Position numbers and translations under genes: made by a program
DNA from: Candidatus Jidaibacter sp.
Lineage (GTDB): Bacteria > Pseudomonadota > Alphaproteobacteria > Rickettsiales > Midichloriaceae
Assembly (NCBI GenBank): GCA_021298045.1
Contig: JAJTHY010000055.1
Location: forward strand, 1 to 8,200
Direction: 5' to 3'
Length of the DNA stretch: 8,200 nt
Notes under the pieces: generated by a model
Told to the model about the DNA's origin: nothing
Databases searched by the model: none
The model's input: only the letters and a program-made list of their open reading frames with translations
In this document: in pieces, positions 6,189 through 8,200 of the stretch
Layout of the letters: the number at the start of each line of letters is the position of its first letter
How positions within the stretch are numbered: position 1 is the first letter of the stretch

Positions 6189-6745
6189 TTTATATACACC
6201 CAACTGCGATTGTAGACGAAGGAGCCAAAGTGGGAGAAGGCACTAAGGTATGGCATTGGACGCACGTTTCAAGTGGCGCTGTAGTAGGTGATCAATGCGT
6301 TTTGGGTCAAAATGTTTATGTAGGCAGCAAAGCTTTTATTGGCAATAATGTAAAGGTACAAAACAATGTCTCAATTTATGATAGCGTTGTAATTGAAGAC
6401 GATGTATTTTGCGGGCCCTCAATGGTTTTCACTAATGTGATAAACCCCAGAGCGTTTGTGGAGCGCAAAGATGAATACAAGATCACTAAGGTATGCAAAG
6501 GTGCAGCAATTGGCGCTAATGCTACCATCGTTTGCGGTGTAACTTTAGGGACATATTGTATGATTGGCGCTGGCGCTGTTGTTACCAAAGATGTAAAACC
6601 TCATGCTTTAGTAGTTGGAGTTCCTGGCAAGCAGGTGGGATGGGTGTCACACGCTGGTGAAATTTTAGGAAAAGACCTAATATGCCCTAAAGAAGGCAGA
6701 AAATATAAGGTTCTTGAAGATGAAACATTAATGGAAATTAAGTAG
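6185..6745 (+). CDS. wbpD: UDP-GlcNAc(3NH2)A 3-N-acetyltransferase WbpD, 186 aa
   Basis: A left-handed beta-helix (hexapeptide-repeat) acetyltransferase that uses acetyl-CoA to acetylate the C3 amine made by WbpE, giving UDP-2,3-diacetamido-2,3-dideoxyglucuronic acid. It begins IHPTAIVDEGAKVGEGTKVW (4-23). Hexapeptide turns run through 7-70 and 105-135, with the diagnostic block CGPSMVFTNVINPRAFVERK (76-95), then GANATIVCGVTLG (110-122) and VVGVPGKQVGW (143-153). The tail LICPKEGRKY (165-174) also matches WbpD of Pseudomonas, and length is normal. The ATG overlaps the wbpB stop (ATGA). Similar acetyltransferases act on other 3-amino sugars; the uronic-acid assignment is secured by wbpA, wbpB and wbpE alongside. 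Confidence 0.92.
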   Translation: MIYIHPTAIVDEGAKVGEGTKVWHWTHVSSGAVVGDQCVLGQNVYVGSKAFIGNNVKVQNNVSIYDSVVIEDDVFCGPSMVFTNVINPRAFVERKDEYKITKVCKGAAIGANATIVCGVTLGTYCMIGAGAVVTKDVKPHALVVGVPGKQVGWVSHAGEILGKDLICPKEGRKYKVLEDETLMEIK

Positions 6746-6754
6746 GTTTAAAAA

Positions 6755-8056
6755 ATGGAAAAGCTTTTAAATAAAATCCACAGCAAAACAGCAGTAATAG
6801 GAATTATTGGATTAGGATATGTTGGATTACCCCTGGCAATTAGGTTTGCTGAAGAGGATTTTAAAGTTGTGGGATTCGACATTGATCAATATAAAATTAA
6901 TAAGATCAACGCTGGCGAATCTTACATCAAACATATTCCTGCTAAGGATATCATTTTAGCAACTGAGAAAGGTTTTGAATGCACATCAGATTTTTCTAAA
7001 ATATCAGATGTAGATGCCATTATTATATGCCTACCTACCCCGCTTAATATTTATAGGGAGCCGGACCTAAGCTATATTACAGAAACTATGGACACTATGC
7101 TGCCATTTCTTAGAGCCGGGCAGATCATGTCTCTTGAATCCACAACTTATCCTGGCACTACTGAAGAAGAACTATTACCTAGGATTGAAAGCAAGGGCTT
7201 TAAAGTAGGTAAAGATTATTTCTTGGTGTTCTCGCCTGAGCGCGAAGATCCTGCAAATCCTTCTTATAACACCCAAACTATACCTAAAGTGGTTGGCGGC
7301 ACTACTGAACTATGCCTAAAAGTCGGGGCTGAGCTTTACAGAAATGCTGTAGATACTGTTGTAGAGGTAAGCTCCACTAAAGTTGCAGAGATGACAAAGC
7401 TACTGGAGAATATTCACCGCGCAGTTAATATAGGCCTTGTTAATGAAATGAAGATAGTTGCTGATAAAATGGGAATCGATATTTATGAGGTGATAGAAGC
7501 AGCCTCTACTAAGCCATTTGGATTCACTCCATATTATCCTGGCCCTGGTTTGGGCGGGCATTGCATTCCAATCGATCCATTTTATTTAACTTGGAAGGCG
7601 AGAGAATATAAGCTTCATACTCGTTTTATTGAACTCGCAGGCGAAATAAATACCTACATGCCAACATATGTTATTGAGAAAGTAATGCTAGCTCTTAACT
7701 CTATAGGCAAATCTATTTCTAAAGCTAATATTTTGGTTATTGGTGTTGCTTATAAAAAGAATGTTGATGACCTTAGAGAGTCACCATCCTTGGAAATTAT
7801 AGAGGAGCTAGACCATCTAGGCGCTGCTATACAATACCATGACACCTACATACCATTTGCACCTCATACTCGCAAACATCATTTAAACCTAAACAGTATT
7901 GAGCTTACTAAGGATAATCTCAAAAAATTTGATGTAGTATTAATTGCAACTGATCATGACAATATAGACTACGATCTAATTGAAAAAGAAGCGAACCTAA
8001 TTGTAGATACACGCGGACGTTTTAGGAAAGCAAATAAAAAGATTATAAAGGCTTAA
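6755..8056 (+). CDS. wbpA: UDP-N-acetyl-D-glucosamine 6-dehydrogenase WbpA, 433 aa
   Basis: WbpA carries out the two-step NAD-dependent oxidation of UDP-GlcNAc at C6 to UDP-GlcNAcA, the entry reaction of the pathway. Landmarks are the NAD-binding GIIGLGYVGLPLA (16-28) and VGFDID (39-44), ICLPTPL (91-97), LESTTYPGTTEE (127-138), FSPEREDP (159-166), STKVAEMTKLLEN (207-219) with conserved Lys214, GPGLGGHCIPIDP (263-275) with catalytic Cys270, and VAYKKNVDDLRESP (331-344). Length matches Pseudomonas WbpA (about 436). The catalytic steps before its substrate need only UDP-GlcNAc from peptidoglycan metabolism. It starts 9 bp after wbpD with only a weak AGG upstream. The stop codon lies 5 bp before the right inverted repeat, with no separate terminator visible. 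Confidence 0.94.
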   Translation: MEKLLNKIHSKTAVIGIIGLGYVGLPLAIRFAEEDFKVVGFDIDQYKINKINAGESYIKHIPAKDIILATEKGFECTSDFSKISDVDAIIICLPTPLNIYREPDLSYITETMDTMLPFLRAGQIMSLESTTYPGTTEEELLPRIESKGFKVGKDYFLVFSPEREDPANPSYNTQTIPKVVGGTTELCLKVGAELYRNAVDTVVEVSSTKVAEMTKLLENIHRAVNIGLVNEMKIVADKMGIDIYEVIEAASTKPFGFTPYYPGPGLGGHCIPIDPFYLTWKAREYKLHTRFIELAGEINTYMPTYVIEKVMLALNSIGKSISKANILVIGVAYKKNVDDLRESPSLEIIEELDHLGAAIQYHDTYIPFAPHTRKHHLNLNSIELTKDNLKKFDVVLIATDHDNIDYDLIEKEANLIVDTRGRFRKANKKIIKA

Positions 8057-8196
8057 ATAATCAGGGCGACCGCATTAAAATTCAGAAGCAACGGCGTTAC
8101 AACACGAACATGGATAAAAGCTTCAATTAATACCTTGTAATTTAAAGCAAAAACCTCTAAAATCTTCGCTGTGAATGTGGCGCTCCATCTACTCAT
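8053..8196 (-). CDS. Small hypothetical ORF in the right inverted repeat (47 aa)
   Basis: The minus-strand frame beginning at 8196 repeats the first 45 residues of the left-arm ORF exactly, then ends II-stop. Its TAA (8055-8053) overlaps the TAA of wbpA on the other strand. No domain is recognised and no ribosome site can be judged at the window edge. Identity of the two copies reflects identical DNA and is not itself evidence that the frame is translated. Confidence 0.2.
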   Translation of the reverse strand: MSRWSATFTAKILEVFALNYKVLIEAFIHVRVVTPLLLNFNAVALII

Positions 8197-8199
8197 AGT
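8062..8199. repeat. Right arm of the perfect 138-bp inverted repeat
   Basis: Exact reverse complement of 1-138. It begins 6 bp past the end of the wbpA stop and runs to the penultimate base of the window, so it may extend further right. Inverted copies about 8 kb apart could let the enclosed genes flip by homologous recombination, or could mark insertion of the segment. They could equally be two members of a dispersed repeat family. Confidence 0.97.
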
Positions 8200-8200
8200 C

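Overview
The window reads as low-GC alphaproteobacterial DNA (about 37% GC where I counted by hand), most likely from a Rickettsiales-type intracellular bacterium. Three things point that way. The ferrochelatase has the N-terminal wording I associate with Rickettsia HemH (KPFLFNLF, PNPxR, AKxIS). A lipoprotein carries the APDEF...PPL..PP signature of the alphaproteobacterial DUF3035/BamF family. The DNA also holds palindromic and inverted repeats of the kind common in these genomes. The assignment is from memory of families, not from a search.

Layout. Positions 1-138 and 8062-8199 are a perfect 138-bp inverted repeat, so the whole window is bracketed by two copies of one repeated sequence. 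Each copy opens the same 45-residue reading frame with a different tail. Next to the left copy lies a 163-bp imperfect palindrome (163-325) with 26-bp terminal inverted repeats, resembling a miniature transposable element. Two genes follow on the minus strand: a class 3 lipase (335-1420) and, upstream of it, a BamF-like outer-membrane lipoprotein (1482-1985). A 66-bp divergent region with a small dyad (2004-2021) separates them from six plus-strand genes.

The plus-strand genes are hemH, gshB, wbpE, wbpB, wbpD and wbpA (2052-8056). They are packed with 1-4 bp overlaps and one 9-bp gap, so they look like a single transcription unit. The last four encode the full known route from UDP-GlcNAc to UDP-2,3-diacetamido-2,3-dideoxy-D-glucuronic acid: WbpA oxidises C6, WbpB oxidises C3, WbpE transaminates C3 and WbpD acetylates the new amine. 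This sugar nucleotide normally feeds surface glycans (O-antigen in Pseudomonas, LPS in Bordetella). No epimerase (WbpI) or glycosyltransferase is in the window. The first two genes are housekeeping: the last step of haem synthesis and the last step of glutathione synthesis.

The most notable points are the perfect inverted repeat enclosing the region, the MITE-like palindrome, an apparent in-frame insertion of roughly 30-50 residues with shifted base composition inside WbpB, and a complete diacetamido-uronic-acid pathway joined to haem and glutathione genes. I see no tRNA, rRNA, CRISPR array or intact transposase.
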